DNA of 64,000 bases from Vibrio echinoideorum (GCF_024347455.1 NZ_AP025483.1:1860001-1924000); one strand, 5' to 3'; counted from the stretch's first letter, positions 52,371-61,943 are shown. Program-made: numbers and translations. Notes: generated by a model from the letters alone, not told the origin.

Positions 52371-55068
52371 TTAACTCATCCTCATACTCTTCATCTATAT
52401 CTTCTTCACCATAAAGCTCTTTATAGCGCTGGGTGTTAACAACGTAGGCAACTTTCTCTGATGGTTTTTTGGATACAGGAAGGCTAATACCCCAAGCAAC
52501 AACAGGGTGACTTGGAATCAAAGAAACCTCTTTATCACCTTCTTTACCTCTTGGGGCCTTTGGTTTAACAAAGTGCAAAATAAATAATGGTTTGCTTCTT
52601 ACTTTCCGATAAATCCAATCCGGGTAGTTACCTTTTTTATTGTAGGTATCTTCAGCAACTTGCGCCTTTTCCGACTCCACGCCAGCCTTTTCGATGCCAG
52701 TGGATGCAATCCTCATCTTTTTTCCGCTAAAAGACATAAAACCATCTTTTAAGTTATCAAGGTTAACGGAACGATTCGTAGGGATAATATCAACCCCTAG
52801 AGTATCGTTCTTATCACCTTTTTTCAGACTAGGAATTAGCAAGTCCCATAGCGCTAACTCATCTTCCTTTCGAGCATTCAAGTAGCTTCTAACCGGTGCA
52901 GTTTCGGTAATTACACTCTCAGGAGTATTACTCCAACCAGCTAGAAATTCATCAATATATTGTATTGGCACATCACGAAGTAATAATCCCCATGGAGTCA
53001 TTTCCATCAATATAGTGGTCTTTTTCAGTCTATAAATCATATTTTGGGCTATATCTAGGTTCGTATCTAACTCTGCAGAATTGATACTGACCTTAGCTGT
53101 TTCAATAAATCTATTAGAAAGACCCACAAGAGTGGTAACTTCTCGACCGGCTCCCATCTTATTTTTTGCAGTTACCAACAATGATGCAGGATGGCTACGA
53201 ACAGCAAGACCAAAATCTTCAGGGGTCGCTTTGGCCTGCTCCATTAATTTTAGCTCCTCATGAAGCTCCTCTGCCGCATTTGCTATAAAGGCATACCAAT
53301 CTATCGCGTCATCAGGCATCCAAATTCGACACAGGTCTTCATACCCATTTCGATAACCGAACCATCGCCCCATTTGCATTAAAGTATCGTACATCATGGT
53401 ATTACGCAGAAACCATGTAACTGTAAGACCTTCAAGAGTCAGCCCGCGAGAGAGTGAGAACCCACCAACAGCGATGACGGTTTGACCTCGCTCACCAGAA
53501 CTCAAGTAGTCGAGTTCATTGGCCCTACTGTTAACTTCAACAACCTTGGCTGAAGCTATTGAATCAAATATAGATACTTGTACTTCTTCCCACTTAAACT
53601 CGACATCTTTGTATTCTGCTTCCCATACATCAAATAAGGCTTTTATTTCAGGATCCATCAACCCTCTTGTTGAAGATGAGTTTATCCTCAAAGCGTTTTG
53701 AATCCGTTCTAGCGCTTCATGTAAACGATTTTTAAGTTGGCTTTGAACATTAGTGAATCGACTAGCATTAACCAACATTGAACAATGGGAACTTGATTGG
53801 CCTCTTAAATTTCTGATAGATCGTGATAAAAGAAACGTACGTAATGCAAACAATAGGGAATTAGGCAGCTGATATAAATCGTGGTTAATCTTATGCTTTA
53901 TTGGTAGGAGAACTTCATTATCCGAAATACTTCGTAACCATGTTGGTTCTTTTTCATCAGGTAGCCCATCGATAAAAATTTTCTTCGGTCCAAAATAGTT
54001 GGTTGGAGCGTCTAAGCCAATAAGGAAATCTTTGGGAAATAGATCTTCTTCATGTACATTATGGTTTTCATCTGGATCTATGAAAATATTAGCAAAAGGA
54101 GTCGCGGTATAACCCACATAACAACTTCGATGAAACATCTTTAAGAGGTCACGTATTTGCCCATTAATCTTAGTAACTAGTTTATTACTGTATTTAGTGT
54201 TAATCGAAGCGTTATCAGCCTCATCATCAATCAGCAACATTGGCTGATCGATCATTTCTTTATCACCACGAGCGCTGTTGTCTTTGAGCCACTCGAGTAG
54301 ATTCTCAAGCGTCCGGTGGTTTTTTTTAATAACCAACACAACTGGTACTCTATATGAATCTATCTCACTGGTATTTGTTGAGGCTGTCGGCTTGTTAAAA
54401 TCTCTTGATGTATTCGTCAGGCTTACTGGGGTTCTATTTGGATCAAAATGTCCAACCCCTATAACGTGTTTTGCACTGCCACTTTTTTTATCAGAAGTTT
54501 TTCCTGTATCTCTACCAATAAAGCCTTCATCAATTCGGATTTGAGTTTGATTACGAAGGTTATTATGTATGCCCGCAACCACAATAATGAGACGGTACCC
54601 TGCGTCAGCGGCTTTACAGATCAGACTTGTGTAATTCAACGTTTTTCCACTTTGAACATGGCCAACGACCATGCCTCTGCGATCCCAAGAAGAATGTTCT
54701 TTAGGGTTTCCTAAACGGCCAAGAATTTTGTCCGTTACAATATCGGTCCCTGTGATAACGTCTCTTGGCAATCCACTTTTTAACAGGAGTTTTTCGTATC
54801 TTTTCCAGTAAAATGGTTCTATCTTTGGCTTTGCATCATCTAACCATGGTTTAAAGTCAGTACTGTCTACTATTGCGCCTAGGCCTACCGTAATACCCTG
54901 CTTAGACTCAATTTCACGAGCAATCCCTTCTATTGTTGAATCACTTAAATCACTAGCTACAACCCCTGCAATACTCTTCACAAAAATTCTCAGCTCATCC
55001 TCGGATTTACGAGGCTGATTAAAGAGTCCAGTTTCGACCATATCTAATACTTGCTGCCTGCTATTCAT
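52363..55068 (-). CDS. Z1-domain ATPase
   Basis: This 901-residue protein has an N-terminal helical region, then a P-loop GHVQSGKT (136-143) and the Walker B-like LLIDDEADNAS (about 285), FANIFIDPDENHNV, and the Z1-domain (PF10593) core VIAVGGFSLSRGLTLEGLTVTWFLR followed by LMQMGRWFGYRNGYEDLCRIW, where Arg fingers would sit. Z1 proteins are diverged superfamily-II-like ATPases that occur with MORC/MutL-like ATPases, AIPR and restriction nucleases. ATG 55068 overlaps the ATPase stop as ATGA; the longer in-frame start (55119) lies inside the upstream gene. Confidence 0.93.
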   Translation of the reverse strand: MNSRQQVLDMVETGLFNQPRKSEDELRIFVKSIAGVVASDLSDSTIEGIAREIESKQGITVGLGAIVDSTDFKPWLDDAKPKIEPFYWKRYEKLLLKSGLPRDVITGTDIVTDKILGRLGNPKEHSSWDRRGMVVGHVQSGKTLNYTSLICKAADAGYRLIIVVAGIHNNLRNQTQIRIDEGFIGRDTGKTSDKKSGSAKHVIGVGHFDPNRTPVSLTNTSRDFNKPTASTNTSEIDSYRVPVVLVIKKNHRTLENLLEWLKDNSARGDKEMIDQPMLLIDDEADNASINTKYSNKLVTKINGQIRDLLKMFHRSCYVGYTATPFANIFIDPDENHNVHEEDLFPKDFLIGLDAPTNYFGPKKIFIDGLPDEKEPTWLRSISDNEVLLPIKHKINHDLYQLPNSLLFALRTFLLSRSIRNLRGQSSSHCSMLVNASRFTNVQSQLKNRLHEALERIQNALRINSSSTRGLMDPEIKALFDVWEAEYKDVEFKWEEVQVSIFDSIASAKVVEVNSRANELDYLSSGERGQTVIAVGGFSLSRGLTLEGLTVTWFLRNTMMYDTLMQMGRWFGYRNGYEDLCRIWMPDDAIDWYAFIANAAEELHEELKLMEQAKATPEDFGLAVRSHPASLLVTAKNKMGAGREVTTLVGLSNRFIETAKVSINSAELDTNLDIAQNMIYRLKKTTILMEMTPWGLLLRDVPIQYIDEFLAGWSNTPESVITETAPVRSYLNARKEDELALWDLLIPSLKKGDKNDTLGVDIIPTNRSVNLDNLKDGFMSFSGKKMRIASTGIEKAGVESEKAQVAEDTYNKKGNYPDWIYRKVRSKPLFILHFVKPKAPRGKEGDKEVSLIPSHPVVAWGISLPVSKKPSEKVAYVVNTQRYKELYGEEDIDEEYEDELNG

Positions 55069-56564
55069 AAGCCTTTTTCCTTGAGGTAATTTGTGACCAA
55101 TCGCTCTGATACATCCCAATTCGATTGCAACAGAGGGTAACTTTGAAGAATATCTCTAACCCGGTCTTGAGTAATACCGTTATTCAGAAGTACTTCGGTG
55201 AGATCAATAACGACCTGATTTAAATCTGATTCAGAGGTTTGCATCGCAACTATTGATTCTGCGTTACCCACCAGCTCAGCATGAAGCGCATCAATCGGTA
55301 AACCAGCTCCGAGCAATCTGATACAGCGTTCAAAACCTTCTTGAAGTTCATTCGGTAAACCATTTGTATAAGCTTGAAATACTGGGTGGTCTGAATTTGG
55401 TTTAAAGTGTATTTTCCCGTCGAGTTGAACCCTATTCCAAATAGGGTGTATCGTCCTATCAACCAACCTTTGCCCCCTACTTCGATAAGTCCTTTTCGAG
55501 GTGCCAACAAAACGTTCGATAACCCGCCTAAGTCGTTCGCGGACTAGCGGAGGCAACTGTGCCGATGATTTTTTTACATCAATTTTCCATTGAGCATCCA
55601 TTGTATTAGGAATGTCGATGGCAATACGGCTTAATTTAGTTAATTCCGTTTGCTTCGCAAGCCCAAGCCAACTACCAGCAATGATTAATCTATTTTCTCG
55701 ATATATATATAAGCCTTGAGATTTAAGGTGTCCTTCGTGACCGCCAAGCTCATCCCACTCAAGTTGAGTCATTTTTTTATAGTGTGGAATAGTGTAGCTA
55801 CGAACACGTACATCACCATTAAACAAATGGATTACATCTTCTGGATCTCTCTGCGTAGATGGATGAAATGAAGCTGTAGGGTCCAACGGGGTCAGCAGAC
55901 GTTCATTAATACTCAATTGAATTTGAGGTTTGTGCGTTTCTAAAAATCGATGAAAAGTAAGCCTTAAGTGTCGCTCTGCGAGAGAGAATTCCGCATTCAT
56001 ATGCTCAGTTATTTTTGCCGGTGTTTCAATTTCACCAATTAGGCGATCTAATTTTTGCCAGACAACAACCGTTCCCTGTTCATCAAGTAATTCGCAGCCT
56101 AATTCATTTCTGTAATTTTCTATTAATTCAAGAGTCCACTTATTTGTTTTTGAAACTAAGTCTAGATCCCAACGAGCACATGAAGTAATACCATTACATC
56201 TAGTCATGACGGTTAAAGATCTGCATTGAGAAAAGCTTGCACTTTTTAAACCAAGGCCAAATCTTCCTAGGTCTGACGGTAAGCGCTCAATCGCTGGGTT
56301 TTTACTACCTAACCTCATAGCTTCCAGCAACTCACTTTTAGACATACCAAATCCATCATCAGCAATTACAACTGATGGAGTACTTGAAATGGTATCTACA
56401 ACAAGGCGAATATTACCAGCACCTGCAAATATTGAATTATCAATAATATCAGCCAAAGCGGTTTTCAGGCTGTAGCCAAAATCTCGATGTCCCTCGATTA
56501 GTGATGAAGCATGAGGCGCGGCATCCACATAGCGTGCAGTGACATTTTTTGGATCTATACACAT
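55065..56564 (-). CDS. GHKL (MutL/MORC-like) ATPase of the island
   Basis: This 499-residue protein has a Bergerat-fold ATPase: N-box LADIIDNSIFAGA (37-49; the usual catalytic Glu position is Asp), G1 IADDGFGM (about 69-76) and G2 GRFGLGLKSAS (about 101-111). A MutL-type S5 domain follows, with the conserved Lys loop IDVKKSSAQLPPLVRERLRR (about 310-330), and a helical C-terminus. Such ATPases act as DNA clamps or switches. It is the first gene of the operon; the N-terminal residues are conserved from near the ATG, so the start is probably right. The promoter should be in 56565-56728. Confidence 0.9.
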   Translation of the reverse strand: MCIDPKNVTARYVDAAPHASSLIEGHRDFGYSLKTALADIIDNSIFAGAGNIRLVVDTISSTPSVVIADDGFGMSKSELLEAMRLGSKNPAIERLPSDLGRFGLGLKSASFSQCRSLTVMTRCNGITSCARWDLDLVSKTNKWTLELIENYRNELGCELLDEQGTVVVWQKLDRLIGEIETPAKITEHMNAEFSLAERHLRLTFHRFLETHKPQIQLSINERLLTPLDPTASFHPSTQRDPEDVIHLFNGDVRVRSYTIPHYKKMTQLEWDELGGHEGHLKSQGLYIYRENRLIIAGSWLGLAKQTELTKLSRIAIDIPNTMDAQWKIDVKKSSAQLPPLVRERLRRVIERFVGTSKRTYRSRGQRLVDRTIHPIWNRVQLDGKIHFKPNSDHPVFQAYTNGLPNELQEGFERCIRLLGAGLPIDALHAELVGNAESIVAMQTSESDLNQVVIDLTEVLLNNGITQDRVRDILQSYPLLQSNWDVSERLVTNYLKEKGL

Positions 56565-56951
56565 AAATTTACTACTTAATTAACCAGTGCATCTTTGATT
56601 TATATGTTATCACCGCTCCCAATATCAGCCAAAGGGGGATCGTAAAAAGTATAAGCTAGTTAATAATTTACATTACTTTTAGGACAGTTATTCACTTTCC
56701 TCCTGCTTTGCAACACATAAAATCACCACTAGAGAAAGCTAGTGACAAGATTAGTTTTACTCCTCAACACTTTGTATGTTTGATTTACTGTTAAAGGCTG
56801 TATTTTTTCGCCATCTGAGCTTCTAAAATTAGCTACCGACACTACGTGATTATTAAAGGCTGCTTCAGCGTATATTTCAAAATGTCGAATTAACAAGGTA
56901 CGTTGTTTTTGCAACCAGCTAAAAGTGTGATAATCGAGGAATTACAGGCAC
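56565..56951. other. Island edge between the defence operon and the tRNA, no confident gene
   Basis: It should hold the operon promoter. A 61-codon minus-strand frame at 56729-56914 starts with TTG, lacks a ribosome site and resembles nothing I know. No integrase remnant could be recognised. Confidence 0.45.
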
Positions 56952-56978
56952 AAAAAAGCCCACACTAGGTGGGCTTTC
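56952..56978 (-). terminator. Terminator after tRNA-Val
   Basis: AAGCCCAC pairs with GTGGGCTT around ACTAG; on the minus strand a run of T follows. Confidence 0.8.
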
Positions 56979-56983
56979 TTTTT

Positions 56984-57005
56984 GAATTTGGTGCCCGCTA
57001 CTGGA
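56984..57005. repeat. Right att-like repeat within the tRNA-Val 3' end
   Basis: Partner of 47582-47602; identical but for one extra C in GTGCCCGC. Confidence 0.7.
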
Positions 57006-57065
57006 CTCGAACCAGTGACACCTTGCATGTCATGCAAGTACTCTAACCAACTGAGCTAAGCGGGC
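56989..57065 (-). tRNA. tRNA-Val (anticodon GAC)
   Basis: The 77 nt fold as a full cloverleaf: acceptor GCCCGCT/AGCGGGC, D-stem GCTC/GAGT, anticodon stem CTTGC/GCAAG with loop ATGACAT (T33, anticodon GAC), T-stem ACTGG/CCAGT with loop TTCGAGT, and an encoded CCA end. The 3' end faces the island and is duplicated at 47582. Confidence 0.95.
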
Positions 57066-57331
57066 AATGCTTTGAAACTTAACTAACCGCTTTACTAAGT
57101 GGCTAACGCTTCAGAACGAGATGGATAATAACGAGTGAATGGGTAGCGTGCAAGGATAAATTTGCACAAAACGGTTCGTTTGCTTTTAAAAACAACAATC
57201 AGAATAAATTTTAAACACAAATCAGATCAAAGGGTTGAGATAGATCACATTTCAAGTCAACTTTACTGTCTAGCTACATAGACATGCTTTGTGTCTTTTA
57301 AACCTCCAACTGAACTTTTTAGCTTTAGATA

Positions 57332-58000
57332 TTAGTTTGACTCTTCTTCGCTATCGAATACTACGTTGTAGTTCTCTGTATAAGTACAGTTAGGCTGGCG
57401 GCTGCAAGTAAAAAAGCGTCGTCCTTTGTAATCACCTTGGCTAGCTAATTTGATGATCATCGGGCTACCACACTTTTTACAGAATCGAACTTCCTTTGAT
57501 GGTTCAATGAGATCGATGTGTGCCGCTAACAGTCTCTTTAAACGGCTTACTTGATAACTGTGTTTTACCGATGCACCAATTAATGGCAACCCTGAAGATT
57601 TGCATACGTGAATGAGCAGCTTTTCTCGGTCAACTTTACCTTTGTTCAACTCTTTGCCATTGTCGAGCTCAATGATGACACGTGGCTCTAGTGTTCTTGG
57701 ATCGCACACTACAAAATCAAAATAGCTACGAGATATCTTGTTGTTGGCAATAAACCAGTTTTTCTTAGTATTGCTTTTTGCAGGAGCAAGCACGTTCGCC
57801 ATGTTCACTTTTGCAAACACCACGCCATGATTACCCACTGCGGAGATCAAGGCCGTATAAAAGGTGGCTTGCTGTACGTTGAGCAATGCCCCTTTCTTTT
57901 GGTAAGCGTGGTCTTTTGTGTCGTCATGTTTAAATACGTACTTCTGAATGAAGTAAAAGAAGACAACAAGCACCACTACAACGATAAAAATATTAGTCAT
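57332..58000 (-). CDS. DUF2726 membrane protein with topoisomerase-type zinc finger
   Basis: This 222-residue protein has one N-terminal membrane helix (IFIVVVVLVVFFYFIQKYV), a DUF2726 domain (about 40-160), related to restriction-like nucleases, containing FDFVVCDPRTLEPRVIIELDNGKELNKGKVDREKLL, a pattern with acidic residues followed by IELD, and a C-terminal C4 zinc finger (FCKKCGSPMIIKL...FFTCSRQPNCTYTENY), as in topoisomerase I. The function is unknown; nucleic-acid binding at the inner membrane is the likely theme. It lies outside the island repeats and looks like core genome. Confidence 0.85.
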   Translation of the reverse strand: MTNIFIVVVVLVVFFYFIQKYVFKHDDTKDHAYQKKGALLNVQQATFYTALISAVGNHGVVFAKVNMANVLAPAKSNTKKNWFIANNKISRSYFDFVVCDPRTLEPRVIIELDNGKELNKGKVDREKLLIHVCKSSGLPLIGASVKHSYQVSRLKRLLAAHIDLIEPSKEVRFCKKCGSPMIIKLASQGDYKGRRFFTCSRQPNCTYTENYNVVFDSEEESN

Positions 58001-58195
58001 GTTCCACGCAAGTAGGGAGATTAAAGTGATTGTAGCGTAAGTAGAAAAGCATCATGTGGCAAGAAAAAGAGAATCAGTTGTTAACTAGAATCACGACCTT
58101 TTCTTTGGAACTGTTTGCTAACTGCTTGATTAACGCTTTTGGATAACCGACACAGCTCTCTTATTTGAGTATTCGGTCATTATTCAGCCTTTAAA

Positions 58196-58209
58196 TTGAT
58201 GCAGATCAA
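58196..58209. promoter_or_regulatory. FNR box upstream of the small cysteine-containing gene
   Basis: TTGATGCAGATCAA fits the FNR consensus TTGAT-N4-ATCAA at every base. If it sits at -41.5, transcription would start near 58244, 30 nt before the ATG. Confidence 0.7.
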
Positions 58210-58273
58210 TTTGCGCCAGTTTGTGATCAATTAGCCTGAAAAACGTTAGGCAAATGTTAATAAGGAAATTGAT

Positions 58274-58459
58274 ATGGAACTAAAACAAGACCCAAGATGT
58301 TATACCGATGTGTGTGTAGGTGGTAAATGGTTCCACTATGACCACTGCGGAACAAAAGCCTATATGCTAAAAGGCGGTTCTTCCGCGGTGATTGAACTAG
58401 CAAGAGAACCTGCTACAGAGGGCGAACTGGTTGAAATGCTGCAAGGTGTCGCTAAATAA
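58274..58459 (+). CDS. Small uncharacterised protein, probable FNR target (61 residues)
   Basis: I do not recognise a named family. The protein starts MELKQDPRCYTDVCVGGKWF and has a third Cys in HYDHCGTKAYM. The spacing (C9, C14, C26) with neighbouring His residues suggests a metal site or redox role. The C-terminal half is helical (AVIELAREPATEGELVEMLQGV). No signal or membrane segment. The ATG has AAGGA eight bases upstream; a perfect FNR box and a clear terminator frame the gene, so it is likely induced by lack of oxygen. Confidence 0.75.
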   Translation: MELKQDPRCYTDVCVGGKWFHYDHCGTKAYMLKGGSSAVIELAREPATEGELVEMLQGVAK

Positions 58460-58558
58460 CTCATCTAAACAAGATTGATATAGACAAACTCGACATGTCG
58501 CTAACTAAACCCCATATTTAACTCAAACTTTGATATTAGCGGTCTCAGAGTATTCCAG

Positions 58559-58596
58559 AAGCCATTCTTATCTCTCGAAGATCAGAATGGCTTTTT
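58559..58596 (+). terminator. Terminator of the small FNR-box gene
   Basis: AAGCCATTCT pairs with AGAATGGCTT, with a run of five T overlapping the end of the stem. Confidence 0.8.
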
Positions 58597-58612
58597 GTTT
58601 CCTTAGTAGCGA

Positions 58613-60577
58613 TTAACTTTCAGCGATGACAACTTGGTTCCTACCCGACTCTTTCGCTTGATATAACGCATCATCCGCTGCTTTGAGGTACTTCTTGTAG
58701 GTGTCTTGGTTGAATTTCATTTGGGCAATACCAATCGACGCCCCTATCGATGTGGTGAGGTCTATAGAGCCTGAATGTGTATCAATTGGTGTTTCAGCAA
58801 TGGCTAAACGAATTGCGTTCAATTGTTGTTCAGGATCGACGGATCCAGATAGCAACAGGACAAACTCCTCACCGCCCCAGCGAGCTACTACGTCATTTGG
58901 GAATAGGTGTTGATTTACTCGCCTTGCGACTTCAACTAAAACTTGGTCACCAATATCATGTCCAAAGGTGTCATTAACGCGTTTAAAGTGATCAAGATCT
59001 AGAATGACTAAACTGATACCAAACTGCGAAGTGTTAAATTGCATGGGCTGAGTTAACAACTGCTCTAGATAGCGTCGGTTGTATAAACCCGTAAGTTCAC
59101 ACGTTGTAGATTGAGTGAGCAGCGCTTTGTTTTTGCTTTGAATGCTGCGAAGCCTAATCGCCAGTAATACAGCACTAATACTGACCATTATAATTAATGC
59201 GACCACGATTCTGTTTCTAAGTTGTTCCTTTTGAAGCAGTAATTCGTTGAGGTCTTTTTCAGTATTAAGTAGTTCATTTTCTTTGGCGAGTGTCGCCGTT
59301 GCATAGTCTTGTTCTAATAAGAAAATGTCGCTCTGCCTTTTATCAAACAGCAGCGCTTTGTTGCCATGATAATATTGTTTGTAGTAATTGAGGGCAGTAT
59401 CAAGGTCACCCTGAGACTCATAATATTCGGCCAGTGTTTTTAAGCCCAGTACCTTCCAACTTCTGCTCCCAACCACTTCAAAGATCGAAAATGCGCGTTC
59501 AAGGTCATCCAATATGGCGTCATCATGATGGAGACCAATATTCGCTAATGCGCGATTAAGATAGCACTGCCCGTTTTGAAGCGTGTACTTCTCGATATTA
59601 GGTGCTTGAAGACATTGATTAGTAACTCGTAATGCTTTGTTAAAATCACCTTCTGCTAACAACACATCACTGTATGTTCTAAGCAGTAAAATTTTGTATC
59701 GAGCACTGACTCTGTCGCTGTCGAGCGCTTTTGCTTTCTCATAAGCAATACGGCCATTCGTCACATCACCACTGCTCAAATGCGTAAATGACTCGTTGAT
59801 GTAAAGAATGCCAATCGCGTCATCTTCAAGTAAGCCACTTTTAAAATAGAGCTTTTTTGCTTTCTCGATAATACGCAGGGCCTTAGGCCAGTCCTCTAAA
59901 TAAATATAGAGCAGCGCCATGTTTGACATTAGCTTACTGTTATAGATGTGCGTTGGATATTGCTTGCCAAGTTGCAATCCTTTATGAAAGAAGTACTGAG
60001 CGTCTTGCAAGTCGTTCCGCACGTTATTGATCGCTCCCGCGGTGTTATACGCTTTAACCAATAGCTTGTCGTAACGAATAGATTCAGCAATGCCTATCGC
60101 GGATCGAATTTCAATTTCCGCAGTTGCAAGTTCCCCTTCCTTGAGATACTCAATCGCAGATTCGACCAATGATTCTGACTTCAACCACAACATACCTTCA
60201 TGCTCAGACAATGCTTTTATTTGTTCTACGTAGGCCATCACGGCGTCGGCATCTCGTTGATGTTGAGCGACATTAGACAAAATCATAAGTCGATAAGCTT
60301 GGTATATTGCCTTGTCATTAACGCCAGTGGGCGGCCGTAGTAGAACAAGCTGATGTTTTGCAACAGAGGGGTCACTGCGTGATAAACCGAGAATATGAAT
60401 TAACTTTTTTCCATATTCAGTTTGAGAGAGTTCTTTTTCTGGAGTGTAGACAGAAGTGTTGTCGGCTTGAGGAGGGCTCAAGTCCACATCATTGAGCGGA
60501 TACAGCAAATAAAGCCCGAGTACGGCACTCATTGTTACAACGAGTAGAAACGAACCTAAAACGTTGTTTTTATTCAT
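58613..60577 (-). CDS. TPR-GGDEF diguanylate cyclase
   Basis: This 654-residue protein has an N-terminal membrane segment or signal (GSFLLVVTMSAVLGLYLLYPL), about 400 residues of TPR repeats in the periplasm (for example DAQYFFHKGLQLGKQYP, WPKALRIIEKAKKLYFK, GDLDTALNYYKQYYHGN), a second membrane helix near 455-475 (IVVALIIMVSISAVLLAIRL) and a cytoplasmic GGDEF domain with active RWGGEEFVLLL. The TPR sensor could bind a periplasmic protein. The conserved ALTGLYNRR-like entry (CELTGLYNRRYLEQLL) and C-terminal YQAKESGRNQV are intact. It is a single gene. Confidence 0.92.
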   Translation of the reverse strand: MNKNNVLGSFLLVVTMSAVLGLYLLYPLNDVDLSPPQADNTSVYTPEKELSQTEYGKKLIHILGLSRSDPSVAKHQLVLLRPPTGVNDKAIYQAYRLMILSNVAQHQRDADAVMAYVEQIKALSEHEGMLWLKSESLVESAIEYLKEGELATAEIEIRSAIGIAESIRYDKLLVKAYNTAGAINNVRNDLQDAQYFFHKGLQLGKQYPTHIYNSKLMSNMALLYIYLEDWPKALRIIEKAKKLYFKSGLLEDDAIGILYINESFTHLSSGDVTNGRIAYEKAKALDSDRVSARYKILLLRTYSDVLLAEGDFNKALRVTNQCLQAPNIEKYTLQNGQCYLNRALANIGLHHDDAILDDLERAFSIFEVVGSRSWKVLGLKTLAEYYESQGDLDTALNYYKQYYHGNKALLFDKRQSDIFLLEQDYATATLAKENELLNTEKDLNELLLQKEQLRNRIVVALIIMVSISAVLLAIRLRSIQSKNKALLTQSTTCELTGLYNRRYLEQLLTQPMQFNTSQFGISLVILDLDHFKRVNDTFGHDIGDQVLVEVARRVNQHLFPNDVVARWGGEEFVLLLSGSVDPEQQLNAIRLAIAETPIDTHSGSIDLTTSIGASIGIAQMKFNQDTYKKYLKAADDALYQAKESGRNQVVIAES

Positions 60578-60836
60578 GTATTAAGACCGTTACAAATTGA
60601 ATGACCATATCACTGCTGTTTATCTATATTAGAAACTTATTATACCCGAGCCCTACACAGATTAAAATGTTGCCATCTCGACGAACTGAACAAGGTTATT
60701 CTCACTAATTAGAATAATCAGGCAACTTTCTTGATTTAACTCAGATAATCATCTACCTCATTGGCGTTATAGTAATTTTCCTGTTCCTACCTCCGCGGCT
60801 TCTTTTGAACAAGCGGAAACATAATGAGAATTAACA

Positions 60837-61943
60837 ATGACCCAAATTAATGAACAACGTCTTGTCGACCATTTCTGCGATCTTGTGAAAATCGATAGTG
60901 AATCACGCAATGAAAAAGCCATCGCAGAAGCGCTGGCTGAGCAGCTAGGCGAACTAGGCTTTGACGTACATAAACTGGCGGTTCCTGAAGAAGTCTCTAA
61001 CGGATTCAACATCTATGCTCGTCTAGATGGCACTCTTTCAGGAAGCACAGTATTCAGTTGCCACATGGACACAGTAACACCAGGTATCGGTATTGAACCA
61101 ATCATCGAAGACGGCATCATCCGTTCAAAAGGCAATACGATTCTAGGCGGCGACGATAAGTCTGGTATCGCAGCAATCATGGAAGCAGTTCGTTGCATCA
61201 AAGCTGAAGGCAAAGAGCACAAAACTATCGAGATTGCGTTCACTGTATTCGAAGAAGGCGGTCTGTTCGGCTCTTTGAACTTCGATATGTCTTACATTCA
61301 ATCTGAGCACGCTATCGTACTTGATACAGGTGGCCCAATTGGCACCATCGTAAACGCAGCTCCGGGTCAGCAGAAGATTGTTGCTAAGATCAAAGGCCGC
61401 CCTGCTCACGCTGGTTTAGCGCCAGAAGAAGGCATCAGCGCAATTCAAGTGGCTGCAGACGCAATCACTAAGATGAACCTACTTCGCATCGATGAAGAAA
61501 CCACAGCAAACGTCGGTATTGTTCAAGGCGGTCAAGCGACCAACATCGTAATGCCGGAACTTAAAGTAGTGGCTGAAGCACGTTCTCTAAACGGCGAAAA
61601 GCTAACGGCTCAAGTTGAGCACATGATCTCGACATTCCAAGAAAGCGCGAAGCAATTCGGCGCTGAAGTAGAAATCGAATCGACTCGTGCTTACGATGCA
61701 TTCGTGATTGCAGACGATCACCCGCATATTCTTTCTATCAAATCAGCGTTTGAGAAGCTTGGCGTAACCGCAAATACTAAACGCACTGGCGGCGGTAGCG
61801 ATGCGAACAACTTCAACGCGAAAGGTCTAACAACGGTTAACCTTTCTACTGGTATGGCGAAAGTTCACACCACTGAAGAGTACATTGCAGTGAAAGATAT
61901 GGTCGCTATCACTGAGTTTGTTGTAGCTTACGTAACACAATAA
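60837..61943 (+). CDS. M20-family peptidase (PepT-like)
   Basis: This 368-residue zinc aminopeptidase-type protein has metal ligands in FSCHMDTVTPG (His and Asp), LGGDDKSGIAAI (bridging Asp) and FTVFEEGGLFGS (catalytic and metal Glu), and the last His near HTTEEYI. A dimerisation lid follows the split core (KIVAKIKGRPAHAG). Annotated members are called tripeptidase T or PepT-like. It would release amino acids from small peptides in the cytoplasm. ATG 60837 is preceded by AGAATTAACA, a weak ribosome site, but conserved residues begin soon after. Confidence 0.9.
   Translation: MTQINEQRLVDHFCDLVKIDSESRNEKAIAEALAEQLGELGFDVHKLAVPEEVSNGFNIYARLDGTLSGSTVFSCHMDTVTPGIGIEPIIEDGIIRSKGNTILGGDDKSGIAAIMEAVRCIKAEGKEHKTIEIAFTVFEEGGLFGSLNFDMSYIQSEHAIVLDTGGPIGTIVNAAPGQQKIVAKIKGRPAHAGLAPEEGISAIQVAADAITKMNLLRIDEETTANVGIVQGGQATNIVMPELKVVAEARSLNGEKLTAQVEHMISTFQESAKQFGAEVEIESTRAYDAFVIADDHPHILSIKSAFEKLGVTANTKRTGGGSDANNFNAKGLTTVNLSTGMAKVHTTEEYIAVKDMVAITEFVVAYVTQ

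Noticed and set aside
56729..56914. 61-codon minus-strand frame at the island edge
   Set aside because: TTG start, no ribosome site and no similarity to a known family; not enough to call a gene.
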